Source: Tractidigestivibacter montrealensis
GTDB taxonomy: Bacteria > Actinomycetota > Coriobacteriia > Coriobacteriales > Atopobiaceae
Direction of reading: 5' to 3'
Length of the DNA: 64,000 nucleotides
Assembly (NCBI RefSeq): GCF_024741235.1
Contig: NZ_JANSKA010000003.1
Location: forward strand, 186,001-250,000
Under the pieces are notes generated by a model, which worked only from the letters and a program-made list of their open reading frames with translations, made no database searches and was not told the DNA's origin. Below, piece after piece: positions 8,494-17,233 of this stretch. How positions within the stretch are numbered: position 1 is the stretch's first letter; each line of letters begins with the position of its first letter. A program made the translations under genes and the position numbers.

Positions 8494-10923
8494 ATGGCTG
8501 TCATCACAACGCACCCGAAACCAACTATGCGCAGGTGGTTGGCCATGCTAGTCAAGGTTCCCCTCGAACTTGACGAGTGCCTGCAGCCACAATGGGATCG
8601 TACGCGGCTGGCATTTGTCTGCGCCCCGCTCGGCTTTGGCAAGTCCGAGTTTGCACACCGCATGCTCCAGGATCTTGACGTGCTCAAGATCGATGCCGCC
8701 ACTGCCGACGTTGCTCGGGCGGTGACCGTCCAAGATGCCGAGAAGCACGATGCCGTTCTTGTCGACAACATCCACGACTCTGTCACCAACAAGCAGGGAT
8801 TCGCACTGGCAGCCGTTGCCTCTCGCTGCACCAGCACGCGCTTTGTCTTCCTTTCCCGCGCACCCATGCCCGGCTGGCTCACCCCCTTCTTCGCCAACGG
8901 AGAGCTGCTCATCGTTACCGCAGAGGACCTCTTATTCACCGACGCGGACATCGCCCACCTACTTATCGCAAATGGGATTCTCTCCACACCCGAGCTTGTG
9001 GAGCGCATCGCGACCGCGTCCGAGCGCTATCCCATGGCGGTGGCCGCGGCTGTTGTTCACATCCTGCGCGACGGTGACTCAACTTGGGAAGTAAGCCTCC
9101 GCAACGAGGTCATGGCCTACTTCGAGAGCGAGTTTGAGCGCCGCTTTGACGAGAAGACCCAGGACGTCCTGCTTCTGGTTCCCCTCTTCGACACCATTGA
9201 CGACGACCTTATCGTCAATGCGCTTGGGGAGGAGGAAGGGGCACGCCTACTGAACGCCCTCCATCACGCGACGAGCTTCATCACTCGTGAAGCAAACACG
9301 TGGAAGGTCAACGAGGGAATGCTCGACTTCTGCAAGTGGGAGCGTGCTCGTAGGTGCGATAACGTTGCTTCCATCGATATTGTCAACCGAGTCATTGGCT
9401 ATTACGAATCCCGGGGAAACTTCAAGAGCGCACTTGAGCTTTGCTCACGGCTCAAGGACCACAGCCGCATGCTCGTTATCCTCGACGAGCACGCACGCCT
9501 CAACCCGGGAAGCGGCAGCTACTACGAGCTTGAGCACTACTACCACGAGCTGCCAGAGGATGTTGTTCTCTCTTCTCCGCGCCTCATGCGCATCATGTCC
9601 ATGCTGGAGTCCATGGCCATGAGCATCGCAAAATCGGAGGGCTGGTACGACGCACTCGAAAACTACGCAAAGGCGCCTGAGCGCACGGCCGAGGAGCGTC
9701 GCCTTGCCCAGTCCTACCTGGCTTATCTTGACATTTCGCTTCCCCATAGGCAGCCGGCAAGCATCGTTGCTTCCGTTTCCGCGCTGGCAAAGATGCGCGG
9801 GGGCGACAACCCCGAGCTTATGCCCTCTGTTACAAGCGGCCTGCCAAGCGTTCTCAACGGCGGACGCGACCTGAGCCCTTGGGTCCCTTCCGACGATATG
9901 ACCGCCCGTGCGATAAGCAAGGTTGCAAGCAAGGCGCTGGGGCGCATGGGCGTGGGCATTGCAGAGATCGGGCTGTGCGAGAGCAAGTTCGAGAAGGGCG
10001 AGGACGTAACGATCTACCTCGCACGGGTTAACGCCATGCTCCCCAGGATACAGCGTGCCGGGACCCCTTCGCTCGAGTTCGCCGCCGTGGGAATCCAGTG
10101 CCGCTGCCTCATCGATCAGGGAGACGCGCGCCAGGCGCTCTCTCTTCTCGGTGCGCTTCGCCGCCGGTTCTCGCGGGACGATAGCCCAGAGACAAGGCGT
10201 ATCCTCATGAACCTCGAAGCGCTGCGCTGTCGTGCGTGGATGCGGCTGGGCGAGTGGGAACGCGTCCACACCTGGCTGGAGGAAAACGCGCCGGACCTCT
10301 CGGAGCGGCTCTTCTACATGGATCGATACGTCTATATCACCGTTTGCCAGGCATACGCAGCGGAGGGGCGCTTTTCGGAGGCCCGCATGCTCATGGCGGC
10401 GCTCACCGAATACATCACGCTGTGCGACAGGGTCATCGACGCCATTCACTTTGACATTCTGGCGTCGATTGCGGCGTGGCGCCTTGGCGAGAAGGACTGG
10501 GGTCGGTGGCTTTCGCATGCGCTGGCAGCGGCGCGCTGCTACGGATACGTGCGCACGATCACGCAGTACGGTGGCGCGGTGCTGCCGCTCCTGCTGGAGT
10601 TCTCCGAGCGCGACGATATTAGCGACGCCGAGAAGGAGCAGCTTGCGCGGCTGATTAAGGGGGCGCGTGCGCAGGCGTCGTTCTATCCGCAGCTCCTTGC
10701 TGGCGCAGTTGACCCCTCCGAGCTGCCCTCCATTCAACTCACCGAGACCGAACGACAGGTCCTACGCCTCATCTGCCAGAACAGGACCAACGCCGAGATT
10801 GGCGAGCTTCTCGGCGTGAGGCTGTCCACGGTGAAGACCCACGTGTGTCATATCCTTGCCAAGCTGGGCGTAAGCCGCCGCGCACAGGCAGCGAGCGAGG
10901 CTCAGCGGTTGCGGCTGGTGTAG
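8494..10923 (+). CDS. large LuxR-family regulator with N-terminal STAND-like ATPase (MalT/LAL type)
   Basis: An 809-residue transcription regulator. Residues 30-60 carry a P-loop-like APLGFGKSEF, residues about 70-300 look like an NTPase/AAA-type module, residues 300-700 are helical and TPR-like, and the last 65 residues are a LuxR helix-turn-helix (LTETERQVLRLI, ending VKTHVCHILAKLGVSRRAQA). Such proteins bind ATP and an inducer through the helical domain and then activate nearby promoters. The ATG at 8494 was used; an ATG at 8527 (MRRWLAMLVKVP) is a plausible alternative. No intact target operon adjoins it: the exporter upstream and the dioxygenase downstream are both damaged. Inducer unknown. 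Confidence 0.88.
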   Translation: MAVITTHPKPTMRRWLAMLVKVPLELDECLQPQWDRTRLAFVCAPLGFGKSEFAHRMLQDLDVLKIDAATADVARAVTVQDAEKHDAVLVDNIHDSVTNKQGFALAAVASRCTSTRFVFLSRAPMPGWLTPFFANGELLIVTAEDLLFTDADIAHLLIANGILSTPELVERIATASERYPMAVAAAVVHILRDGDSTWEVSLRNEVMAYFESEFERRFDEKTQDVLLLVPLFDTIDDDLIVNALGEEEGARLLNALHHATSFITREANTWKVNEGMLDFCKWERARRCDNVASIDIVNRVIGYYESRGNFKSALELCSRLKDHSRMLVILDEHARLNPGSGSYYELEHYYHELPEDVVLSSPRLMRIMSMLESMAMSIAKSEGWYDALENYAKAPERTAEERRLAQSYLAYLDISLPHRQPASIVASVSALAKMRGGDNPELMPSVTSGLPSVLNGGRDLSPWVPSDDMTARAISKVASKALGRMGVGIAEIGLCESKFEKGEDVTIYLARVNAMLPRIQRAGTPSLEFAAVGIQCRCLIDQGDARQALSLLGALRRRFSRDDSPETRRILMNLEALRCRAWMRLGEWERVHTWLEENAPDLSERLFYMDRYVYITVCQAYAAEGRFSEARMLMAALTEYITLCDRVIDAIHFDILASIAAWRLGEKDWGRWLSHALAAARCYGYVRTITQYGGAVLPLLLEFSERDDISDAEKEQLARLIKGARAQASFYPQLLAGAVDPSELPSIQLTETERQVLRLICQNRTNAEIGELLGVRLSTVKTHVCHILAKLGVSRRAQAASEAQRLRLV

Positions 10924-11016
10924 GAGCGCGAGGGCGGACGCGGGGTGGCGGTGACGGCGCCGGGTGCTGGAGCGGGCGCGGGGGCGCCGGACGCGGGGGC
11001 GCCGGGTTTCTCGCCG

Positions 11017-11794
11017 TCACGCAAACGCGTAGCTGGTCATCGATATAGAGCCGAGGTTGCGAACGTCATTGAAGACCTCGGGCTTCTCGCCCTCGGAGGC
11101 GCCAAGGACCGTAAGCAGCGGCAGGTAGTGGTCGGGCGTGGGCACGGCGTAGGACGCATGCGGTAGTCGCTCGTAGGCGATGGCCTTCTCGTCATCGCGC
11201 GCCTCTACCGCGGCGCGCACCGCGGCGTCAAACTCGATGCAGGCAGGCGTGCCCGCAGGGTTATCCCAGTCGGCCTCGCGCAGGTTGTGCACAACGTTGC
11301 CACTTCCCAGCAAGCACCACGAACCCCTCGTCGCGCAGAGGTGCAAGGCGACGCCCCAGGTCATAGGCGTAGCGGGCGTCTGCCAGGCCGTTCACCGAGA
11401 GCTCCACCACAGGCACGTTGGCCTTGGGGAGCATATGGTGGAGCGGAGTCCAAACGCCGTGGTCGATGCCTCAGGTGTCGTCCACTTCCACGTCGCTGCC
11501 CAAGAGCTGCCTCACACGAGCGGTGAGCTCGGCGCTGCCGGCAGGGCGATACTTGATCGCGTAGAGCTCCGGTGGGAAACTGTACATGTCGTTCACCTGA
11601 CGCGGCGTGGGGTCGCTCTGCACGAGCGTTCCTCGCGTGAACCAGTGGGCCGAGACGGCGAGAATCGCGCGCGGCTCGTCTGCCAGGATTTTCTCGCCTA
11701 TCGCGCGCAGACCGTGCGCCACCTCGTCGTCGCGGAGCGCCATCATGGGATCGCCGTGGCCGACAAACACCGCCATCTGCCTTGTATTTGCCAT
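11017..11794 (-). pseudogene. extradiol ring-cleavage dioxygenase family (DODA/YgiD type), broken
   Basis: Members are metal-dependent enzymes related to 4,5-DOPA dioxygenase. The 5' part (MANTRQ, VGHGDPMMAL, SAHWFTRG) starts at 11794 after GGAGGACAAG and ends at TGA 11471-11473, where the family has tryptophan (DDT-W-GIDHGVW). The same frame then reads GVWTPLHHMLPKANVPVVEL until about 11306-11318, where one extra base shifts the rest (GSGNVVHNLREADW to the end) into another frame. Together the pieces cover the full family length of about 260 residues. Two independent lesions make an error in base calling less likely than for a single one. Confidence 0.85.
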
Positions 11795-11833
11795 CTTGTC
11801 CTCCACTGCTGAGATTGTCCGTTATTGCTACTT

Positions 11834-11850
11834 GGTACTTGTTTTGTACC
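11834..11850. promoter_or_regulatory. inverted repeat upstream of the dioxygenase gene
   Basis: GGTAC and GTACC (11834-11838 and 11846-11850) flank 7 bases, within TTGGTAC...GTACCTA. The position about 40 bases upstream of the dioxygenase start suits an operator for a winged-helix regulator; the regulator is unknown. Confidence 0.35.
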
Positions 11851-12003
11851 TATCGTCTGCGCTCTATTCTACACAGCGCGAAATGCCATGCAATAGGTAT
11901 CTTTTAAGGTACCGAAGATAGCCGGGGCAGGAGGCGCCGTTACCCCGGCGGTCCAGGCATCCCCGACGGTGCCGGCCGCCCCGGCGCCGAACCCCCCTTC
12001 CCG

Positions 12004-12082
12004 GAGAATATCGCTATTTCTTAATCCTCCCCGACGTTTTCCCAGTTGGCCCACAGCCGTTTTAAGAAATAGCGATATTCTC
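12004..12082. repeat. 79-bp palindromic element, copy 1
   Basis: Perfect 21-base inverted arms (12004-12024 and 12062-12082, beginning GAGAATATCGCT) flank 37 bases containing CGTTTTCCCAGTTG. A second element of identical length and layout lies at 21657-21735 in the opposite orientation. It sits in the 467-base gap between the dioxygenase and nitrilase genes, which otherwise holds only promoter candidates. Confidence 0.9.
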
Positions 12083-12193
12083 TGCGGGTTAAGTCGCTGA
12101 GGGCCGCGGCGGCATCAACCTCAGCTGCAACGGCATCGACGACGGTAACCGCGACGGCATCGTCGCCAGCGCAATCAACCCCTCTAGCTGCGC

Positions 12194-12222
12194 TAGTCAG
12201 GCGCTCTTCTCGGCACTACAAT
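12194..12222 (+). promoter_or_regulatory. candidate sigma-70 promoter of the nitrilase gene
   Basis: TAGTCA (12194-12199) and TACAAT (12217-12222) are 17 bases apart, about 40 bases upstream of the ATG. The -35 match is weak. Confidence 0.4.
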
Positions 12223-12261
12223 TGTCTCCGCCATATACCCCACCCCCGTACGGAGGCACCA

Positions 12262-13193
12262 ATGAGAGACATCCAGGGCTCGTGCAAGGTTGCCGTGGCA
12301 CAGTCGCGGCCTCAGCCGTTCGACCGCGATGCCTGCCTGGCCGGGGCACTTGACGCCATCCACCGCGTGGCGGAGGAGCGCCCAAGCGACCTCGTTGTGC
12401 TGCCGGAGCTCCTCATTCCCGGCTACCCTCACGGTCTGACCTTTGGCTTTGTGGTAGGCGCCCGCGAAAGCGGCAGCAAGGAGCTGTGGAAGCGCTACTA
12501 CGACGGTTCGGTTGTGGTAGGCGGCCCGGAGACCGAGGCCATAGCAGCCGCGGCGAGAGAAACGGGTGCCTGGGTGAGCGTGGGCGTTTCCGAGCGCGAC
12601 GCCACCTCGGGCACGCTCTACAACACCAACCTGGTCTTTGCGCCCGACGGCCACCTTGACACCTGGCACCGCAAGCTCAAGCCCACCGGCGCCGAGCGCC
12701 TGGTGTGGGGAGACGCGCAAGACCACTACTTCCCTGTGAGCCAAACGCCGTGGGCCCCATGGGCACCCTCATCTGCTGGGAGAACTACATGCCGCTGGCG
12801 CGTGCGGCGCTCTACCAGAAGGGCGTGGCCATCTACCTTGCCCCCAACACCAACGGCAACCCCGAATGGCAGGCAACGGTCGAGCACATCGCCATTGAGG
12901 GTCGCTGCTTTGTGGTGAACTGCGCCCCCCACCTGCTGCGCGACGATTATCCGGCAGATCTTCTCGCCTCGCCCGAAGTGGCGCTCCTGCCCGAGGTGGT
13001 GTATCGCGGAGGCTCGAGCGTAGTCGACCCGTTTGGCCACCCCGTACCTGGAGGGGAGCCGCTCTGGGACACCGACGGCATTCTCTACGCCACGCTCGAC
13101 ATGCAGCAGGTACCTGCGTCGAAGTGGGAGTTCGACCCCGTGGGGCACTACGCGCGCCCCGACGCCGTGCGACTAGAGGTGAACGACATCTAG
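12262..13193 (+). pseudogene. nitrilase-superfamily hydrolase, frameshifted
   Basis: Carbon-nitrogen hydrolase that would convert a nitrile to an acid. The catalytic triad is present across two frames: Glu in LPELLIPGYP, Lys in HRKLKPTGAERLVWG and Cys in LICWENYMP. The first frame runs from the ATG at 12262 (GGAGG before it) to about 12751; the rest of the family sequence continues one frame back. Adding one G to the run at 12751-12757 would give PWGPMGTLICWENY and a single protein of about 310 residues. A one-base loss in a homopolymer can be a real lesion or a sequencing error. The end DPVGHYARPD fits true nitrilases. Confidence 0.85.
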
Positions 13194-13213
13194 CCGCACG
13201 CCGTCGGGGCGCC

Positions 13214-13840
13214 CTAGCCCCGGTAGTAGTACACCGCAATCTGCGTGCGGTTGCGCAGCCCCAGCTTCGCGAGGATCGACGAGATGTGGTTACGCACCGT
13301 CCCCTCGCTCATGTAGAGCGCAGCGGCAACCTCCACGTTGCTCATCCCGTCGGCAATGGCGCGCACCACCTCGCGCTCGCGCTCGGTGAGGCCGCGCATC
13401 TCGGGCTCCTCTCGCTGCGGCCGCACGCAGTCGGCCGAGAGCGCCGCCGCCCGTGCCAGCACCTCGCCCTCAAGCACGCTCTGCCCAGCCATCACGGACC
13501 GCAGCGCCGGCGCGATCGTTCCCACGTCCTGCTTGATGAGGTAGCCGCGAGCGCCCAGCCGCAGCGCCCGCACAATGTAGTCGTCGTCGGAGAAGGTGGT
13601 GAGAAAGACCACCCGCGCCGCGGGATTGGCGGCCAGAATCTTCTCGGCAGCGCTCAGGCCGTCTACGCCAGGCATCTGGATGTCCATGAGCACCACGTCG
13701 GGCTCGCACATCGAGAAAAGCGAGACGGCCTCCTCCCCGCTTGTCCCCGTGCCCGCAACCTCTATGTCCGGCTCCGCGCCAAGGATGGTCGAGAGCGAGC
13801 GCACCACAATGGCGTCGTCGTCCACCACGATGACCCTCAT
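13214..13840 (-). CDS. NarL/LiaR-type response regulator
   Basis: A 208-residue DNA-binding regulator. The receiver domain has the acidic pair DDD near the start, the phospho-acceptor Asp in VVLMDIQMPGVDG, a conserved Thr in VFLTTFSDD and Lys in GYLIKQD. The C-terminal LuxR helix-turn-helix begins LTEREREVVRAIADG and contains SEGTVRNHISSILAKLGL. Its ATG overlaps the kinase stop as ATGA, so the pair is translationally coupled. The divergent ABC exporter at 15100-18398 is the likely target, judged from position only. Confidence 0.92.
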   Translation of the reverse strand: MRVIVVDDDAIVVRSLSTILGAEPDIEVAGTGTSGEEAVSLFSMCEPDVVLMDIQMPGVDGLSAAEKILAANPAARVVFLTTFSDDDYIVRALRLGARGYLIKQDVGTIAPALRSVMAGQSVLEGEVLARAAALSADCVRPQREEPEMRGLTEREREVVRAIADGMSNVEVAAALYMSEGTVRNHISSILAKLGLRNRTQIAVYYYRG

Positions 13841-14934
13841 GCCTGCCCCTTCCTGGGAATCGACGCAAACACCGAGAAGCGCCGCCCGTCCGACTTCACC
13901 AGTAGCGTACCGCCAAGCCCCTCCACGCGCTCGCGCATACCGCGCAGGCCCATGCCGCGCCCCTCGAGGCCGGTCACGTCTGCGGGCACGTCACCGTCGT
14001 TCTCGACGCGCAGCTGCCAGATGCCGGGAAACCCCGTGACGTGCACCGTCGCGTGCGCGGCGTGCGCATGGCGAGCCGCGTTCGTGAGCGCCTCGCGCGT
14101 CACGGCAACCAGGCAGCGGCTCACCTCGGCGGGCGGCGCGCCTTCAAGGCCACAGTCCACATCCACGTGCGTAATGCCGCTCTGGCCGGCAAGCCGGTTG
14201 AGCTCAACACCCACGTCAAGAGTGGAGTCCTCCAGTGCATGGACACTCGTGCGCATGGAGGTAAGCGCCTCGCCCAGGCCGTCCGAAAGCTCGCCAAGCT
14301 CCTCGACGGCGGAAGGTTCGTCGCGGTGCACCACCTTCAGAGCCTCCACCTCGAGCACCAGCCGGGTGAGCTGGTGGCCCACGGAGTCGTGGATCTCTCG
14401 CGCGATGCGCGTCCGCTCGGCCAGCGCGGCGGCATGGGACTCGTACACGCGCGCGTCCTCTAGCTCGCGGTTCTTCTCGCGCAGGTCGATGACCTTGTCC
14501 TGAAGGTCGTCCTGCAGGGCGTGGAGCTGGCGCCCCAGCCCAACGGCGCGCCCGCAGCGCCACGAGAGCGCCATCGAGCACGCAACCAGGGCGAGAAGGA
14601 CCCCCGCCGTGGTCGCGGGCACACCGGCCGCCCACGCCCACCCAACGCAGCACGGCGCCACCGCCAACGCCCAGCGTGAGCGAACGCGGGGCAGGTCGTA
14701 GCAAGTAAGCGGCAGCGCCACCCACGCCCCCGGCACCAGCGCCGCCAGCGCGCACGCCACGCAGCACGCGGCCTCGGCAACAGCCGGCCGGCGGCCGCGC
14801 GCAAGCTCAAAGCAGGCGCTCGCGCCCAGGGCGACAAGCAGCGCCACCACGCGCACGGCATCCACCGAGCCTGCCAGCACCACAAGTGCCAGACAGGCGA
14901 GAAGCACCACGCACTTGTCGGCAATTCTCTCCAT
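13837..14934 (-). CDS. NarL-partner sensor histidine kinase (HisKA_3 type)
   Basis: A 365-residue membrane kinase for the regulator downstream. The first 135 residues form about five membrane segments with almost no external domain, as in DesK/LiaS-like intramembrane sensors. A coiled coil (LQDDLQDKVIDLREKNREL) leads to the phospho-acceptor His in REIHDSVGHQLTRLV. The ATPase part has TREALTNAARHAHA and GRGMGLRGMRERVEGLGG. The ATG at 14934 has no Shine-Dalgarno, but TATAAT lies exactly seven bases upstream, which suggests a leaderless message. An upstream in-frame start at 15003 would run through that promoter. Confidence 0.9.
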   Translation of the reverse strand: MERIADKCVVLLACLALVVLAGSVDAVRVVALLVALGASACFELARGRRPAVAEAACCVACALAALVPGAWVALPLTCYDLPRVRSRWALAVAPCCVGWAWAAGVPATTAGVLLALVACSMALSWRCGRAVGLGRQLHALQDDLQDKVIDLREKNRELEDARVYESHAAALAERTRIAREIHDSVGHQLTRLVLEVEALKVVHRDEPSAVEELGELSDGLGEALTSMRTSVHALEDSTLDVGVELNRLAGQSGITHVDVDCGLEGAPPAEVSRCLVAVTREALTNAARHAHAAHATVHVTGFPGIWQLRVENDGDVPADVTGLEGRGMGLRGMRERVEGLGGTLLVKSDGRRFSVFASIPRKGQA

Positions 14935-14941
14935 GGCCGCA

Positions 14942-14947
14942 ATTATA
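14942..14947 (-). promoter_or_regulatory. TATAAT -10 element giving a leaderless kinase transcript
   Basis: A perfect TATAAT on the minus strand ends seven bases before the kinase ATG, so transcription would begin at the A of the start codon. No good -35 hexamer is visible. This explains the lack of a ribosome binding site. Confidence 0.55.
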
Positions 14948-14997
14948 CGGACGCCAGACGCACAGCCTCGGCTCTTGCCCCCAGCCGGCCAAACCCA

Positions 14998-15042
14998 TGA
15001 CATTTGTCACGCCCCACCGGCGCAACCGGTGACGTCGCTCAC
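14998..15042. promoter_or_regulatory. cluster of short inverted repeats in the divergent promoter region
   Basis: Three dyads lie side by side between the kinase and exporter genes: TGACATTTGTCA (14998-15009), ACCGG-CCGGT (15016-15030) and GTGA-TCAC (15029-15042). They are candidate operator sites for the adjacent response regulator. Confidence 0.4.
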
Positions 15043-15099
15043 TTCCCACGCGCCGCCCGCTACGCGACACTTTCACCAGAGCAGACGAGAGGAGCCGGC

Positions 15100-16053
15100 A
15101 TGGCGTCTAACGAGGCGGTCGTTCGCATTCGCAACCTGGTCAAGCGCTACGGGGAGCTGGTGGCGGTGGACCACCTGTCGCTGGACATCGCTCCCGGCGA
15201 GGTCTTTGGGCTTCTCGGCCCCAACGGCTCGGGCAAGACCACGACCATCAACTGCATCCTGCAGCTCCTCTCGTACGACCACGGAGAGATCGAGCTCTTT
15301 GGCCAGCCCATGCGCCCCACCAGCTACCAGCTCAAACGCCGCATTGGCGTGGTTCCGCAGGAGGTCGCCGTCTTCGACGAGCTCACCGTGCGCGAGAACG
15401 TGGACAGCTTCTGCGCGCTCTACGTGAGAGACCGCGCGCGCCGCCGCGAGCTGGTCGACGCGGCCATCGACTTTGTGGGGCTCCAGAAATTCGAGGGCTT
15501 CCGCCCAAAGAAGCTCTCCGGCGGCCTGCTTAGGCGCCTCAACATTGCCTGTGGCATCGCGCACCGGCCCGAGCTCATCATCATGGACGAGCCCACCGTG
15601 GCCGTAGACCCGCAGAGCCGCGAGTCGATCCTCTCGGGCATCGAGCGCCTGAACGCCGAGGGCGCCACCGTGATCTACACCTCGCACTACATGGAGGAGG
15701 TCGAGCGGCTCTGCTCGCGCATCATGATCATGGACCACGGCCGCAGCGCTGCCAGCGGCACCGCCGACGAGCTCAAGGGCATGATCGGCACGGGCGAGAA
15801 GGTCTCCGTCGAGGTGGGCGAGATGGACGAGGCGACCCTCGAGCGCGTGCGGTCCCTCCCCCACGTGCGCTTCGCCGAGGTGGACGCGGGCATTCTGCGC
15901 GTGCAGTGTGCCTCGGGCGCGCACAACCTGGCAGACGTTCTGGGCGTGCTGGCGGAGAACGACCTCTCATACGGGCGCGTGCTTTCCGAGCCGCCCACCT
16001 TGAACGACGTCTTCCTCGAGATCACCGGTCGCGCCCTGCGCGACGAGGCATAA
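15100..16053 (+). CDS. ABC-2 type exporter ATP-binding protein
   Basis: ATPase of a drug, peptide or lipid exporter; it works with the two membrane proteins encoded next. In 317 residues it has Walker A GPNGSGKTT, a signature LSGGLLRRLN that departs from LSGGQ, Walker B LIIMDEPT and a C-terminal domain typical of the DrrA/CcmA group. The ATG at 15100 follows GAGAGGAG; the frame is open to 15004 but without support. The permease gene starts 11 bases after its stop. Probably controlled by the divergent two-component system. Confidence 0.92.
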   Translation: MASNEAVVRIRNLVKRYGELVAVDHLSLDIAPGEVFGLLGPNGSGKTTTINCILQLLSYDHGEIELFGQPMRPTSYQLKRRIGVVPQEVAVFDELTVRENVDSFCALYVRDRARRRELVDAAIDFVGLQKFEGFRPKKLSGGLLRRLNIACGIAHRPELIIMDEPTVAVDPQSRESILSGIERLNAEGATVIYTSHYMEEVERLCSRIMIMDHGRSAASGTADELKGMIGTGEKVSVEVGEMDEATLERVRSLPHVRFAEVDAGILRVQCASGAHNLADVLGVLAENDLSYGRVLSEPPTLNDVFLEITGRALRDEA

Positions 16054-16063
16054 GGGGGCAGCG

Positions 16064-17233
16064 ATGCTCGCCAGCCTAAAGAACTGCGTGCTCTCGCTTG
16101 CGCGCGACAAGGCCCTTCTCGTGTGGGCGCTGGCCTTTCCCGTGATCATGACCTTCATCTTCATGGGCATGTTCTCCGGGATCCAGGACGCCTACACCAC
16201 CGTGGGCTCCACGCTGGGCGTGGTGCGCGACAAGAACTATTCGGCCGCCCTGAGCCTGGACGAGACGATCCAGGCCATCTCGGACCCTGCGTCGAGCGAC
16301 CGCATCTGCGACGTGGCCTACTACGAAAGCGCCGCAGACGCCGAAGCCGCCGCTAACGCGGCCGAGGTAGACGCCTATCTCACCGTAGACGTAGACGGCA
16401 CGCCGCAGCTCCATGTGACCAACGCGAGCCTCTCTGAGAACGGCACTCTCCCCACATCGGTTCTTGCCGAGGTACTGGACACCTACCAGCACACACGTGC
16501 GGCGGTCGAGAAGGTCGCAGCCACGCGGCCGGAGCTTCTCGCCACGGGCGAGGCCATCGGCGCCTTCACCAAGAGCGCCGTCCAGACGGTGCGGCTCACG
16601 GCAACCAAGAACCCGCCCAGCCCCGACGCGCGCTACTACTACGCGCTTCTCGCTATGGCCGCGGGCATGGGGGCAACCGCCGCCATGGAGTCGGTGCGGA
16701 GGCTCCTTCCAACCGCAGGCCCGTTGGGAGCCCGGCAGTCGCTGGCCGCCGTGCCCCGCTGGCGCATGCTTGTGGGCGCGCTTCTCGGCGCATGGCTCTG
16801 CGAGTTTGCGTGCCTTCTGGTGGCAGTCCTCTTCATGCGGGGCGTGGCGGGCGTCTCGTTTGGAAGCGACACCCACGGCGTGGTGGTTGCCCTTGCCGCG
16901 TCCTCGCTCATGGCATGCGCAGCGGGCGCCCTCTGCGGGACCGTCCCGCGCATGGAGACGGGCATGATATCCGGCATAACCTGCCTGCTCTCGCTCTTCA
17001 CGGGCCTATACGGCACGTCCTCGCAGCAGCTCGCGGACGCGATCGAGGCCGCGGCACCGGCCCTCGCGCACGCAAACCCCCTCTGGCAGACAACCAACAG
17101 CTTCTACGCACTGCTCTACTACGACACTCCCGACGCCTTTCTCGAGAGCGTTGCCGCGCTGCTGATAATGGCGCTCGCGTTTCTCGCCCTGGCGTCTTTC
17201 CGCATGAGGAGGACCTCGTATGACCACCTTTAG
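16064..17233 (+). CDS. ABC-2 type exporter permease 1
   Basis: A 389-residue membrane protein of the ABC-2 class: one N-terminal membrane helix (residues 20-40), an external domain of about 170 residues and five to six helices in the C-terminal half. AAGGGGGCAGCG precedes the ATG. Its 3' end overlaps the second permease by 14 bases, showing a tight operon. The substrate cannot be told from sequence; together with the kinase it resembles antimicrobial-sensing export modules. Confidence 0.85.
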   Translation: MLASLKNCVLSLARDKALLVWALAFPVIMTFIFMGMFSGIQDAYTTVGSTLGVVRDKNYSAALSLDETIQAISDPASSDRICDVAYYESAADAEAAANAAEVDAYLTVDVDGTPQLHVTNASLSENGTLPTSVLAEVLDTYQHTRAAVEKVAATRPELLATGEAIGAFTKSAVQTVRLTATKNPPSPDARYYYALLAMAAGMGATAAMESVRRLLPTAGPLGARQSLAAVPRWRMLVGALLGAWLCEFACLLVAVLFMRGVAGVSFGSDTHGVVVALAASSLMACAAGALCGTVPRMETGMISGITCLLSLFTGLYGTSSQQLADAIEAAAPALAHANPLWQTTNSFYALLYYDTPDAFLESVAALLIMALAFLALASFRMRRTSYDHL

